This document shows, one piece after another, positions 23,085 through 34,690 of a stretch of 64,000 bases of DNA. Where the stretch lies: contig CM070515.1 of the NCBI GenBank assembly GCA_036346375.1, positions 6,408,423 through 6,472,422 on the forward strand, written 5' to 3'. The notes under the pieces are model-generated. The model was not told where the DNA came from and did not search any database. It worked only from the letters and a program-made list of their open reading frames with translations. The stretch comes from Guadua angustifolia (taxonomy: Eukaryota; Streptophyta; Magnoliopsida; Poales; Poaceae). Position numbers and translations under genes: made by a program. Each line of letters starts with the position of its first letter. Positions within the stretch are counted from its first letter, which is position 1.

Positions 23085-23640
23085 ACGCCGACGTGCTCGA
23101 AGCACGCCGGTCGATCAGCACGCCATCGCTCGAAGCGTCGTTCACATCGGTCCGCCTCGGTCGCCGTGCCGCTCAGCCATCGGCTTCCACGCCGTTACCT
23201 CGCACGAAGTGCCTCCGACTGAAGCAGCCGTCGGTCTCGAAGACGCCGCCTCGAAGACGCCACCGCTTCGCTCTGGCTCCCGTGCCCGCGGCACAATCGC
23301 CGGCCACCTTGAAGAAGCCGCCGCGCTTCGGCTCCCACGCCCGTAGCGCGCCGCCCGGCCGCCGATTCGCCGGCCCGTCGGCTTGGAGCCGCGTCCGCCC
23401 ACAACCACCGCAGCCGAGCGCGGTGCTTGTCCCGCGCATGCAGTGCGCCGACCTTCACTTGCTCGCGCCGCCGGCCGGCCCGCCCGGTTTCCCGCGCCAT
23501 CTCCCGTGCGTAGACGCGAGGAGCTGGAATGGCGCGCACGCACACGATTTGGCCGGAGGAGGCGCGCGAAGGGATGATAGGGAGCGCGGTGGCAGCGCGG
23601 AAAAAAGAGGGCGATGGGGTCAGGTTTTGGGCGTGCCAAA
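23085..23640. other. Second GC-rich captured block in the PIF/Harbinger-like element
   Basis: This abruptly GC-rich interval has open frames on both strands (up to 201 codons on plus, 165 on minus). None resembles a known protein. It is probably a captured 5' UTR/first-exon fragment of a GC-rich grass gene, but the donor gene and strand cannot be told from sequence alone. Confidence 0.4.
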
Positions 23641-24013
23641 ATATAGGGAGGAGCAATACGGTACTGTTGGAGATTTTTTTTTCCTAATCAACCTCTAAAT
23701 CACATATTGGGAATAAGTTTTAGGCATTGTTGGAGATGCTCTTACATAATTGGGTTTTTCACTTACCACACTCACGCATATGTTTTTCAAAGCGTCGTCT
23801 CAGCTTTTGGCTCCAAAAGTCCGAATTCGCCATGACTTGTTATCGTGAAGTCTCTTTGACCTAATCCGTTTAGGTTACCACTACTAGTTTTGCAAACCAT
23901 TAAATTTTTCGGTTAGGGGGCAAATAATCATATTGCCTTTCAACTGACTTCTCTTAATTTCTTCACCTTGAAGCATCACTTATACTTCATTACTTTTTAT
24001 GTAAATGGTTTAC

Positions 24014-24215
24014 TTGGTCTATGCTACATAGCGGATGACGGTGATGAAGAGATACGGAAGAGTCTCGCCATTGAGTAACAGCACGGCGGCGAGCTTTGTA
24101 GAGTCGAGTTTGGTGGCGACGTCGCTGCCATCCGCCTTGATCAGCCCTTTGCAGTCAATGTAGACCAACGGCGTTCACGAATTCTCCGTGGTGGCGGTGA
24201 CGGGTCTATCGTTGC
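24014..24215 (-). pseudogene. 5' fragment of coatomer subunit beta
   Basis: About 200 bp matches 15408-15600, the first ~60 codons of the beta-COP gene, in the same orientation. Shared strings include GACGGTGATGAAGAG and GGCGACGTCGCTGCC. Several in-frame-length gaps and many substitutions separate the two, and the start codon is changed (TTCTCCGTGG where the intact gene has TTCTCCATGG on the plus strand). Nothing matching the rest of the gene is present nearby. It is a non-functional partial duplicate. Confidence 0.85.
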
Positions 24216-26112
24216 CAGAGAGTTCTTGGCAAAGTGGCCTTAGGATAAGTTGCTAAATTAAATGCCAGGATCCGGGAGGGAGGACCGGAGGAGTCGCTAA
24301 CTGCCCATTCCTTGTGTTCTAATTAGGTCGTAAGGTTTTCTATGAAGCGTTTGTTCGCTCGGCGGGGAGTGGGCGTGTTTGGGCCTTGAAATGGTGGGTT
24401 TGTACGAGTTGTTACACATTATCTGCACAGGTAATCCAAGGAATCGTGGCCCAAAGACCACTTTTGCTCTCTTCCATTTTTTTTAAGTGATCGGTGTTTG
24501 CAACTTTGCAAACCATTTGTCATGAACTATACAGGACGATACGAAATCATCTTTTGCTCCTGAATATTGCATGCCTTTCGGAGTTTCAGTCCCATTGCAT
24601 AACAGCCTCTTTCGATCAGTACTTACGTGATTTTGTGTATAGGTTGAAAGTCCTAATTTAATCTGACTTAGTTATTTCCTCTCTTCTGAATTTCTGAAGC
24701 TGTCCTGTCGTCCTCTAAGTTCAGCGCACTTAATTTCTAACTAGATGGAGAGGCGCTTGATGCTGCGTCTGGCGAAAAAATTTGATCCGAGTTTTTCTGC
24801 AAGAAAGACAATTTCGTTTTTCTTGGCGGTGTTTTTTTTTAAAAATTGGTTGGCTAGAAACCGTCGATGAATTTACGTAACCACTTTCAAAGAACCGGGT
24901 TAAAAATTGGCTGGATAATCAAAGTTTAAAAAACCAGTGTTCATGTCGAATTTGTGGAAGAATGTTTTACACAAAATAATCAGACCTAAACGTAATTCCA
25001 AATATTTCGGGTCGAAAAAACCGGTGCTTGTGTCGAATTTATGGAACTACAGGGTTTTTTTAGCAAAATAACTGGTGAAATGACCTGTTCATAATTTCGA
25101 AATCTTCCGGGTTGAAAGAACGGCGTCCGGGTCAATTTGGCGGAATTACAGGGTTTTTTTTGCAAAATAGCCCGTGAAAAGACCTGTTTGCAATTTTAGA
25201 AGTTTGAGTCTTTTTTGCAAAATAACCGGTGGAGGACCTGTTCATGATTTCTAAATTTCTGAAGGGCTTTTTCGCAAAAAAATGTACTCAGACCTGCACG
25301 CACGTCAATCCTTCCAAGCAGGGATTACAAAACCGTTTTTCAAAATTCACGCCGAATTCATGCATTTGACGGGCGCAAAACCGCGCTAAAAACCGCCGAA
25401 ACCGCTAAAACCGAAGGTTTAAAAATAAAAAATTGAATTTTTTGAAAAATCGAAAACCGCTCGGTTTTCTTAAACCGCTTTTTTTGGCGAAAACCGACCG
25501 CCATTTGAATGTTCTTCGAGACGGTTTTGAGCGGTTTTGAGAGAAACCGCGTTTTTGGCGAGAAACCGCGGTTTTTGGCGAAAAACCGATCACATAAATT
25601 TTTTCAAAATTTTTAAATTTTTAAATTTTCTTTTTTAATTAGAACGGTTTACCGAACGGTTTTGAGTTTCGAACCGGAGCGGTAAAGTCGAAAACCGCGG
25701 TTTTCGAGCGGTTTTCGTCGGTTTTTTGAACCCTGCTTCCGAGCATAATATATGTATTATTATTCTACCTGGCCGAATCCATGCATTTGAAATACTTAAT
25801 TAATCATCTCCTGCGCAACTCGATCTTGTTTGCTCCTCCATTGAAGCAACTGAAGACTGCATCAGAATACGACTTGCTTGATCCAAAGCAACCAAATTCA
25901 GATATATATTATTATCAATCCACAGTACAAATAGAATAAATAGGCACCGTATACAAGTAAAAAAGTAATGAAATATCTCAGGTGTAATAACTCAGGCACC
26001 GTATACAACACTCTATCTACTCAGCAACTTCTTCAATAAATAAGAAGAAAAAAATCTCATAATTTAAGCACACAACAAAGCGAACAGCCAAATTAAGCGC
26101 CATGTGCATGTG
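24216..26112. repeat. Repeat-rich interval with AAAACCG-type element
   Basis: 24900-25260 contains three diverged units carrying GTCGAATTTRTGGAA...CAGGGTTTTTTT...AAAATA and GACCTGTT. 25380-25740 is a dense series of GGTTTT/AAAACCG words (AAACCGCGGTTTTTGGCG) with potential for strong hairpins. A related stretch occurs at 48700-48860. No coding region; probably a decayed non-autonomous transposon. Confidence 0.45.
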
Positions 26113-27732
26113 TTACACTACTTGCACCGCAAGGAGCACGGTGACCAACATCGCCATGACCAAATCAGGCCCGAGTCCGGCTAGAGTCCGACTCGAACCC
26201 GAAGTGCTACTGCTCGGCTCGTCGTCCGGAGCTGTGGTGTCCGTCGTGGAAACGTTCTTGGGGTGGCTGAAGTCGAGGACGGGCGCCGCGTCGGCGGCGG
26301 CGCCGGGACCGGCCGCCGGCGCCGACGCCTCGGCGGCCGGTGCCCTGAGGTCTGGCGGGAGGCCCTGGCCGTGCGCAACGGTGATGGCGAAGCGCTGGCC
26401 GTTCTCGCAAGCGCTGGCCGTTCTCGCACTGCTCGCCGTCGTAGTTCCCGGAGAAAGCAAGTAGGTGGGGTTAAGAGAGGAAAACCGGTTTAAAAGGAGA
26501 GCTCCTTATGCCTTGTAATGAGCAGCGGCACGGCAACGGTGACGGCGTCCTTGCTGAAGTCCGGCGCGGCGGCCGACCACTCGACGGTGTCGTCGGGGCC
26601 AGAGTCGTTGTAGTCGCAGCTCTTGTACAGGGTCTGGTTCCGCGTCTGCACCACCGAGTGGTTCTTGTCCGTGTTGAATACTGCAGCAAGCAGAACGTAC
26701 GTCGTGATAAGAAACATGTAAGAAGTATGCACTTCCGACGAAGATTTCGCAGAACCATTAAAAGAATTAGTTTTTTTTTACGAAAAACAGTAGGAAAGGA
26801 ACTCAAACGAGACTCAGAAACCAATTTTTCTATGTGAGGGTTGTATCTATTCTTCGCCTGCAAATTGCTCTTGAACCTCTCTTCCACTCTTCAAAAGTTG
26901 GATCAATTCTCTGAAAACCTTTTTTATTTATTGTAATCCAAATGCCCCAGGCAACCAGACTGATTATTTCCATGTAAAACGGCTGGTTGATGCAGATTTT
27001 AAGACCAATGATAGACTAGTGTACCTAAAGATTTGAGTTTCTGGATGGAAAAATGAAGTCCCAACGCTCTTGAACAAAAGGACAGACAGCTCCCAAAAAG
27101 GGTAAAAGAACAGAGATTTTACTGTCATCCTCCAATACAAATTGTACAAATCTTGAAATAAGCAAATGGATAGAGAATCACTATCTAATCTTTTATGCAT
27201 GCATACTTTAATATTTATGCAACTTTCAAATAATGATGTGTAGAAGCACCTCCCAATGTAAAACCATTGTAAAATCTCTTCAGCATGGTGAGATCAAAGC
27301 ACACAAGCATAGTCCTCGAGATGCTTTTCCATAACCACTTAAAAGTATATTGGAATCTTTGAGTGCCCCATGAGTAACTTAGATTAACAGGATTAGTCAC
27401 CATTCTTTTTTTTTTTTGAAATAAATGGTAGGAGTTCTGGCTTGCATTAAAGATAAGGAGAAATTATAACAAAATGCCAACACAGGATTAGTCGCCATTC
27501 TTGATTCGTTGTATCATTGTTCGTTGATTAGTCACAAGATTGTATAGTTAGATACAATTATAGTTGTGATGTGCTCAGTGCAACCACCCGCAGCTAGGCA
27601 TGAGCAGGCGCATGCAGGAGCGCTTGCAGATAAGACTGTGGTTGTGATGTTCTTGTTGCTGGCATCAGTGCGTACTGATGACATACAAGAGTACAAGACC
27701 ATGATACACCGTAGTAGAAGCACATTAGCTAT

Positions 27733-27752
27733 ACGTACGTACGTACGTACGT
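27733..27752. repeat. (ACGT)n microsatellite
   Basis: Five perfect tandem ACGT units, self-complementary, within the phytocyanin intron. Confidence 0.9.
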
Positions 27753-28182
27753 GACAGTACATTAGATGGAAACCAATTAAATATTTTTCATACACATATA
27801 GTGAATTCAAATATACAGGTCTCGGATCTCGATGAGTCGACGATCATGTTGGATATGTTTTATCCAGCGAATAAAATACTTTTCAGGTTGCAAGAAAATC
27901 ATACTGCCATATATATACTTTTGCCATTGGCTCTTCTAACGCGAAATTAACGTAGCTTCAAAACCTAAAACGACGACTAAAAGAGAACAGAGGGAGTAAT
28001 TAGTCAAACTAATTACAGCCTTAATTGGACGACAATATATCTATATCGGTCTCTCTGTAACTGATGGTGATTGATAAGCGACCAGGAAGTAGCTAGCAGA
28101 GATCAAAAGAATACCGCATCAAGTATGCGGTCCCTAACAAGCACTTCGTGCGAAAACAGTCAAACCTAATAAGCCTTTTTCA

Positions 28183-28465
28183 GCGGTGGCGGATCTAGCT
28201 GCTGGTTGCCATGTATGCACGGGTACCCTCGAAGTCTGAAAAATATTAGGATCACCTCTTTAGTGCATTAAATTTGTGGATCGAATTGATTTTTTGGTTT
28301 ATGATTTATAAGACCTTAGAATTATATATTATAATTTTAGCAAATTTTAAATACATGTATTTGATTTATGATGTTGTAAAACCATTGTACAAGGCTATAA
28401 AGTTATGAGTATAAAATATACACTTCTATTAAAAATTTTCAAGTTCCACCGTTTCTTTTCAGCGC
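28183..28465. mobile_element. MITE-like repeat, copy A
   Basis: It begins CAGCGGTGGCGGATCTAG and ends TCAAGTTCCACCG. The ends are imperfect inverted repeats (GGTGGCGGATC against GGTGGAACTTG), and the interior is AT-rich. A second copy lies at 29184-29449. It sits in the phytocyanin intron near exon 1. Confidence 0.5.
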
Positions 28466-29183
28466 TTAGCATGGAGCACTGGCGCTAGTCTTGGCTTTGA
28501 CATGTTAATTGTTAGTTAAATTAACCATGTACTATAATGCGGGGGAAAGTACCAAATGCACAAAATTATTGCAATCATAGGCACAAAATTAACCATCATG
28601 ACGTACTGAACATAGGAACATATATATGCTCACTACGGACTCGCAGAAATTAACCACGCCGAACTTAGAGCAAATCAACCTCACGTACGGTTCTTGCAAT
28701 CCAGTATATATCAGCAAGAAATTAATGAAAAGCAAAGGCAAGGCTGGCTAGGAATTAGTGAAGATGTAGCAGCTATATTATATACACTCACTGAGGAAAT
28801 CTCCGAGGCTAAAGTTGTAGCCGTCGGCCCACGCCTGGTAGTCGACTCCCGGCAGGGTGAGGCCGTCGAACCAGCCCTTGTCGTCGCCGACGGTGTAGTT
28901 CTTGTACGCGTCTGCGCGCGGGACTGAGGCGGCGCTCAGAACGACGACCACGACGACGGCGAGGCATGGCGGGAGGAGGCCGCGGCGCCGGCCGGAGAGC
29001 AGCATTGGGAGGTTGCCTCCTGGGGAGGAGATGCTCGTCTGACGACGACGAAGCCTCATGCGGTGAGTTGACAGTCGTGTATGTGTGCAGTTACCTTTTT
29101 GCCGGTTGGGAGATGCAACTTTAAAGAGTGATGGAGCTGGCACCTGGGAGGTGTACACACAGAGAGAGTACTGGTTTGCCTCT

Positions 29184-29449
29184 AGAGGCGGTAGTAGGGT
29201 GCTAGGTATGCTTTTTCACTTTAATTTTTTTTAAAAAAAATGCTATAAGGTTAGCTCAGCTCTCTAAATCAAATTTATTAATTGAATTAATTCTAATTGT
29301 AATGGTTTGAGTTCTTTAAGAACTTCGAACTATTTATTATTTTTAGTAAATTTCATATAAATATGTTGCATTTATAATATTACAAAATTATAGTTGTATG
29401 TGTGAAGTCCACATCTCTAGAAAAAAAAATTCAAGATCCGCCACTTATG
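29184..29449. mobile_element. MITE-like repeat, copy B
   Basis: The end CAAGATCCGCCACTTA is the reverse complement of the GGCGGATCTAG start seen in copy A, and interior words (TAAATTTCATATAAATATG against TTTTAAATACATGTATTTG) are alike. It lies just upstream of the phytocyanin relic and may occupy its promoter. Confidence 0.45.
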
Positions 29450-31450
29450 CCTCGTTCTACAGTGCAATGCTACAAATGGACGTGCGGTTCTCCTGTATTT
29501 CGGGAATGCCATTGGGTTCGACGGGCGAGAGCATAGGGCAAAACCGCAATAGTGCCAAAAGACGGAGGGGCAATCCGGGTATGTCGTAGCACCGCTGCGC
29601 TGGCGCGGTGATATGTGTCGGTAGCGAGGCAACTTTGCATCGCATCATGTGAGAGATGGATCTGTTTCCGTTGCCGCGTCGCGTCATCGGATGCGCTGCA
29701 TGCACGGCAGTCCGCTCCCACCAACTTCCGCGCAACACAAAGGAACTCACAAAGGAATTCGCTCAAACGTGCGTACGTTATCACTGCTTCAGAGTCAACG
29801 TCGGCGATGGAAACATGCCGAATTCTACCGTGTTTTCTGCACTCGATAAATCGCCAATTTTCCAACGCATCATGCACATAGCCTGGCAGGAGCAGGACTA
29901 GTGCACAGCAGCACAGGTGATGCGGGACTGCAAAAACTGACCACAAGGATTGCATAGGAGGCTATTGATGATGAGATGTTGGAGTCTTGGAGATAAGATG
30001 CACATAGCCTGTTTCACTGAAAATCCAAGACCAACTAAAGGACAATCTGGGCATAGGCGCGTAACATGGACAGATCCCCAACCTTCTGGATAAAAGAAAA
30101 GAAAATACTATATAACACGAAGATATGGAGCACAGCTGTGATCTGTCTGTGCATATGTACTTGCTTATCGCTACGGCAGTTGTTTTCACTTGCTTAATTG
30201 CATGTCGATAGTTGTTTGATAACATGCGTCCAATCATTGGCGGTTCCAAGTGCTCTGTGCTGATAAGCGAATCGTGCTATTCCATGGCCTTAGTTACGGT
30301 AACTGTCTGTAATATATCGTCACGTTATTTATAAACAGCATTAAAATAAATTCATACAATAGATCGTTTATATAGTTGTCTATAACGGTCTCACATCCAA
30401 TTAACAGACTGTTTATACAATGGTACACAAAATAGAAATATATCTATAAGATTGTCTGTTAAATAGTAGACAATAGCTTTCTTTCTCCTCCTTCGCTCTC
30501 CTTCACATCATCTAAAATCTTACATAGCATAGTTTTACAGACAGCTGACGTGTACCATTGCGTAAACTCTTAGGTTTTGGAAGGGAAGAAAAGAAGACGA
30601 AAAGGACAGCTTACCTTCATGTTATATTTGACTTGGGAAGTTGGGATTTTCTGCGATTGTTCAACGGTTGCTTCTCTGTATGTAGCACTTACAGTTACAG
30701 GACGATGTTGATGTGCAGACGGACGTTTATTAAGTTTTTGAAGTCTCGTCTGAAATGTTGGAATTTCGCAGAATTTTCTGCAGTGATTAAAAAATCTCCG
30801 GTAGCTGTATCTATCTTGTCGAAATTGCAAAGGCCAGCGAAGTACTCATGCAGCATTACAACCATGCAGTCAACAGTGTCATGGTATGCTTGTTACTAGC
30901 ACTGCAGGGCGCAGAACATCGAGCTCGGACTCGAGTCTAGATTTAGCCTCTTCAGTCTTGACCACGTACTATCCAGATCGGGAGATATTCTCTAGTCCTG
31001 GTCGCCATGACCGATCGGTCGAGTGCCGAACTATTCACCGAAAAGCGTCCATACGATAAAAATTATAAAATAGTCTTCTTATTAAACGTGGAAGAGTCTA
31101 CGGAGACATTTGTTCCATACCGTACTATGTAGCCACGGTAGAGTGTTGCTACCAACATCAACTGACAGCTCATGCCGTGGCAGGAGCCTATCATGTTGCC
31201 TTGTCGTAGTAGGTTCTATCACGATTGTATAACGCGGCAGGAGATACGTGTCTCCTGCTAACTCTTTTGTGCTCATAAAGAGGCTATTTTTATAATATTT
31301 ATCATATTAAGGATAATTAAAAAAATAAAATTTATAAGACCATCTTGGTGAACAACCCTGGAGTGCCATCTTTCCAGGTGGGTAGCTAGTTTACATCATT
31401 GAAGTGAAGGCAACTTCCGCACGGGAGTACGGGACTACTGGTTCCACCAG
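29450..31450. other. Intergenic, no gene recognised
   Basis: 29457-29955 is moderately GC-rich with overlapping ORFs on both strands (up to 161 codons) that match nothing I know. 30280-30550 has AT-rich repeats with AGACTGTTTATA/TCTATAACGG words, like old MITEs. 31090-31290 contains CCACGG/CCGTGG/CACGGCATG inverted words. No splice-supported coding region was found. Confidence 0.35.
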
Positions 31451-32900
31451 CAGCAGGAAAGCATTTGTTTTTTTAAGGACCAAGCTTAGAAATCTCACCG
31501 ATTTCGTGAGATCTCAGAGTTGGATGAAATTTTGATTGCCGGCTGAATTTAAAATTTCAAAAAAATCATATTACTATAGTAATCTCGTTTTTTTGATGAG
31601 ATTTCGCCCTTACCGCCCGGTATCTCGGGATTTGAACCCGGAATTCAAAGTTTAATACCCGGTTTGACCGGATTTAGATCAATTACCTTGAAAAAAAGTG
31701 ATTTTCCATGATAATTTATCGAAAAACCATTTTTTGAGACATTTTTTAAAAACTACAGAAATATTGTTAGATTTTTATAAAATTATATATGCTTTATCCT
31801 GATGTGAAAAATTTATGATACCATCCTAAGAAGTGTAGAATCATACAAAAAATTAAAAATAATTGAACTTCATTTGTTATCTTTAAAAATTAAAAACAGA
31901 ATGAACATAATTAGGACAGTAATATTGTCAGAATTTTATAAATTTTCTCGTGTGTGATCATGATCCAAAATTTTTATGAGAGATTAATAATTGACTCAGT
32001 AACATTCTATATAATTTTAAACTTTTTTGTTTTCTCAATCAAATCTATGTATGTATTGAATTTCATTTGTTATATTTCAAAAATCAAAAACAAAAAGAAC
32101 ATAAATAGTACCTTTGTATTTGTAAGAATTTTATAAATTGAATAAAGTGTGATTATAATTCAAAATTTTCATGAGATCTTAAGAATTTCTTTATAACCCT
32201 TATGCTAAATTTTAAAAAAATAAAAAATTTGTTGCTAAAGCAAATCTATGCATTAATCATTAGGATTTTATGAGGACGTAGCACTGTTAGAATTTTTAGA
32301 ACTTCTTGAAGCTTGATCATCAGATAAAAATTTTATAAAAATATTGATGATAAATCAGAACCATCCACAAAAACTTTCAGAATTTTCTAATGTGGTTTGT
32401 ACCATTCTTCATTTGGTTGAAGTTTATCGGTAAAACTTATATCAGCACAGTAGCACTGTTCAAAATTTTAAAAATTAATAAATCTTGATCATCATCTAAA
32501 AATTTTATGAGAACATTAGTGATGCATCACAACTATGCAAAAAAAAAATTCAAAATTTTCTAACGTGGTTTGTTTCATGTTTCATACGGTTCAAACTTGC
32601 TGGTCAGTGTTTTATCAGGACAGTAGTAATATTTGAATTTTTAAAAATTACATAGGCTTTATAATTTTCTCAAGTTTTTATGGTAACATCATGAATGTGT
32701 CAGAAATCTCCAAAAAAAAATTTAAAATTTTTTTACTACGTTTCAATCGGATTTCACTCCATCCAAATTTACTGAGATCTTGACAAATTTCACCGAGATC
32801 TCGGCTATACCGTTGGCAAAAAACCGGAATTCAAATTCTATTTTTGTATTTCGGCTGAAATTTGTTTGAAATGTCAAGATCTTGCCGAGATTTTGTTCTC
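31451..32900. mobile_element. AT-rich element with six degenerate ~172 bp tandem repeats
   Basis: The outer parts carry opposed CACCGATTTCGTGAGATCTC (left, near 31497) and TTTCACCGAGATCTCGG (right, near 32788) motifs. Inside, a unit beginning like GTAGCACTGTTAGAATTTT recurs near 31757, 31920, 32107, 32278, 32450 and 32623, the last three exactly 172-173 bp apart. Each unit holds TTGATCATCATCTAAAAATT and TTTTATGAG-like words. No ORF of note. It is a probable non-autonomous transposon of unknown family. Confidence 0.5.
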
Positions 32901-33775
32901 TAGTTACGGATGGTATTTAGAGTGATATCAAGATTTCAATCCTTGATAAACGCTTCTGAGGGGCAGATTTCATTGAACAAAAAAGATCATAAAAGAGTTT
33001 GCCAACACAGGCAAATCACAAAGAGATGCAATGATCTGACAATATCTTGCATGAGCAGGATTTGTACATTCCACAGTACGTTGTTGATTCAGAAGATGTG
33101 AAGCACCTCTCGCTAATGCATCTGTTTCTCTTGTCTTCTTCTCGTGCAACTCCGTAACAAGATTGTTTCTGTGTATTATTTTATGAAAATTGTATAAATA
33201 TTAAAGCATAAATAAATAGTAGATAATGATTACCTATCTTTTTATTTACTTTAAGATTTATACAATTTATACTGAAGAATGATACTTAGAACCACGGCTA
33301 ACAAACAAAAAGGGAAGGACATGTAATGATGGGATTTTTTTTAATAACACCATAACGACGGTGAGGTACAAGTGCGCAACAACGAACTGTTCATCATTTT
33401 AGTCTCCTAAATTTTTTTTACAGAACTAGTCCTTATAAATTTTTTTGAAGGAATGGCCCTATTCTGTGTAGAGAGAGTGTGGAATTTGCCGGGCTACCAC
33501 ACCGCGGTAAATTCAATTGCCGTATGCCCTAATTCCATGGCAAATTGAATTTTTAGGTCTTTATTCCGTGGCAATTCCGCATTACCTGTAGCAGAGAGAG
33601 AGGCTATTTTGTAAAAAAATTAAAAAGAAGCTATTTTTTTTTTAAAAAAAGTAAGGGACAAATATGGTATTCATTCCGCAACAACAGGGTATGCGTCAAT
33701 GGGACACCCAATATCACACGGGAAAGGGATCGCCTACCGCGGTTGGAAACATCACCAGACTAAAGGAGCCGCTAG
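32901..33775. other. Intergenic, no gene recognised
   Basis: AT-rich sequence holds short CCGCGG/TTCCGTGGCAATT-type words at 33490-33600 and poly-T/poly-A runs. Only ORFs under 65 codons occur. Confidence 0.35.
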
Positions 33776-34490
33776 TTAGAGCAAGCCCAATCCATCCTCT
33801 AAATCTCCCCCTATCCTAAATTATAAGAGCAACCCCAACCCACCCCCTAAACCTCCCTCTATCCTAAATTATAAGGAGACTTAGAAAAATATAAGCTCCA
33901 ACCCAATCCCCATTATAAACCCCTATTTTAGGGGGTACTCTCTCACCCCTACATCTAGGGGGCTTCTCTTTGCCCTTATTATTTTCTTTGGTATTTTTTA
34001 TTCATTTTAAAATAATAATTCATGGGTGCAAAGTAATAATAATGTTTAGATAAATAATAGGGGTGAGTAATAGGAGTATGGGTTGGAGACAAATTTGATA
34101 TAGAGTCCCTTAATTTTATACCACCCTAAATGAGTGATTTAGGGGGAAAATATAGGGGTTTAGATTGGAGTTGCTCTAACGAGAATTAAAAAATATGAGT
34201 TCCAACCCAACCCTTATTTGGAATCTCTATTTTAGGGAGACCCTTTCTCACCTCTATATCTAGGGGATTTCTCTTTGCCCCTATTATTTTATTTGGTATT
34301 TTTTTATTCATTTTAAAGTAATAATTCATGGGTGCAAAGTAATAATAATGTTTAGATAAATAATAGGGGTGAGTAATAGGAAGTGTGGGTTGGAGACAAA
34401 TTTGATATAGGGTGCTTTAATTTTATACCACCCATAAATAAATGATTTAGAGAGAAAATATAAGGGTTTGAGTTGAAGTTGCCCTTAGCT
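33776..34490. mobile_element. Tandem copies of one MITE
   Basis: Two near-full copies (about 33826-34180 and 34181-34488) are joined directly, preceded by a ~50 bp partial third copy from 33776. Both contain CATGGGTGCAAAGTAATAAT and AGATAAATAATAGGGGTGAG. Ends are inverted: AGAGCAACCCCAACCC and the reverse complement of TTGGAGTTGCTCT. Tandem joining suggests insertion of a copy at the end of another, or unequal exchange. Confidence 0.7.
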
Positions 34491-34620
34491 GGCCGCGGCC
34501 GCTGCTGGGCTGAATGGCAAAGCTCGGCCGGATCAACAGCGACGGCGGAAAAGCCACGGAAACTGGCCGTCCGCGTGGTGGAATTCGCGTGAGTCCACTC
34601 CTATGGCCTGTGGGCTTTTG

Positions 34621-34690
34621 CCTCACCGGCCCACACCACCTACGTCTGCCGTTAGTCTCACCGGCCCACACCACCTACGTCTGCCGTTAG
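34621..34690. repeat. 35-bp perfect tandem duplication (x2)
   Basis: The unit ...CACCGGCCCACACCACCTA... occurs at 34621-34655 and again at 34656-34690 with one mismatch at the second base. It lies in a GC-rich stretch (34480-34850) without recognisable coding sequence. Confidence 0.9.

Larger units (their letters stand above)
21505..23741. mobile_element. Pack-type PIF/Harbinger-like element with captured genes
   Basis: Terminal inverted repeats GAGCATCTCCAACAGTGCC (left) and, as reverse complement of the right end, GAGCATCTCCAACAATGCC match at 18 of 19 positions. Both ends are flanked by TTA (21502-21504 and 23742-23744), the 3-bp target duplication of PIF/Harbinger transposons. The 2237 bp interior encodes no transposase. 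It carries a ketoacyl-CoA synthase exon at the left, an AT-rich middle containing a short direct repeat (TTTCATCCATCCTAGACA, about 22905 and 23005), and a GC-rich block at 23085-23640. It is therefore a non-autonomous element that has trapped host DNA. Confidence 0.8.
26113..29005 (-). pseudogene. Early-nodulin-like phytocyanin (ENODL), broken
   Basis: Exon 1 (29005-28792) gives a signal peptide (MLLSGRRRGLLPPCLAVV... to PRADA) and the phytocyanin start YKNYTVGDDKGWFDG. Exon 2 (26680-26113) joins in phase to give FNTDKNHSVVQ, KSCDYNDSG and, after a break, CENGQRFAITVAHG, an Ala/Pro/Ser-rich linker and a C-terminal hydrophobic GPI-anchor signal. Two lesions break the frame: extra sequence with a TAA stop around 26463-26512, between VAVPLL and FSGNYDG, and a 19-bp tandem duplication (TGCGAGAACGGCCAGCGCT) near 26381-26418. 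Such proteins are cell-surface arabinogalactan-like glycoproteins; the copper ligands are usually incomplete in ENODLs. The 2.1 kb intron holds repeats and a MITE. I chose Met 29005 over 29059 because it gives a compact signal peptide. Confidence 0.83.

Noticed and set aside
29457..29955. 161-codon minus-strand ORF
   Set aside because: Overlapped by ORFs on the other strand, no known motif, no leader or TATA evidence; likely chance.
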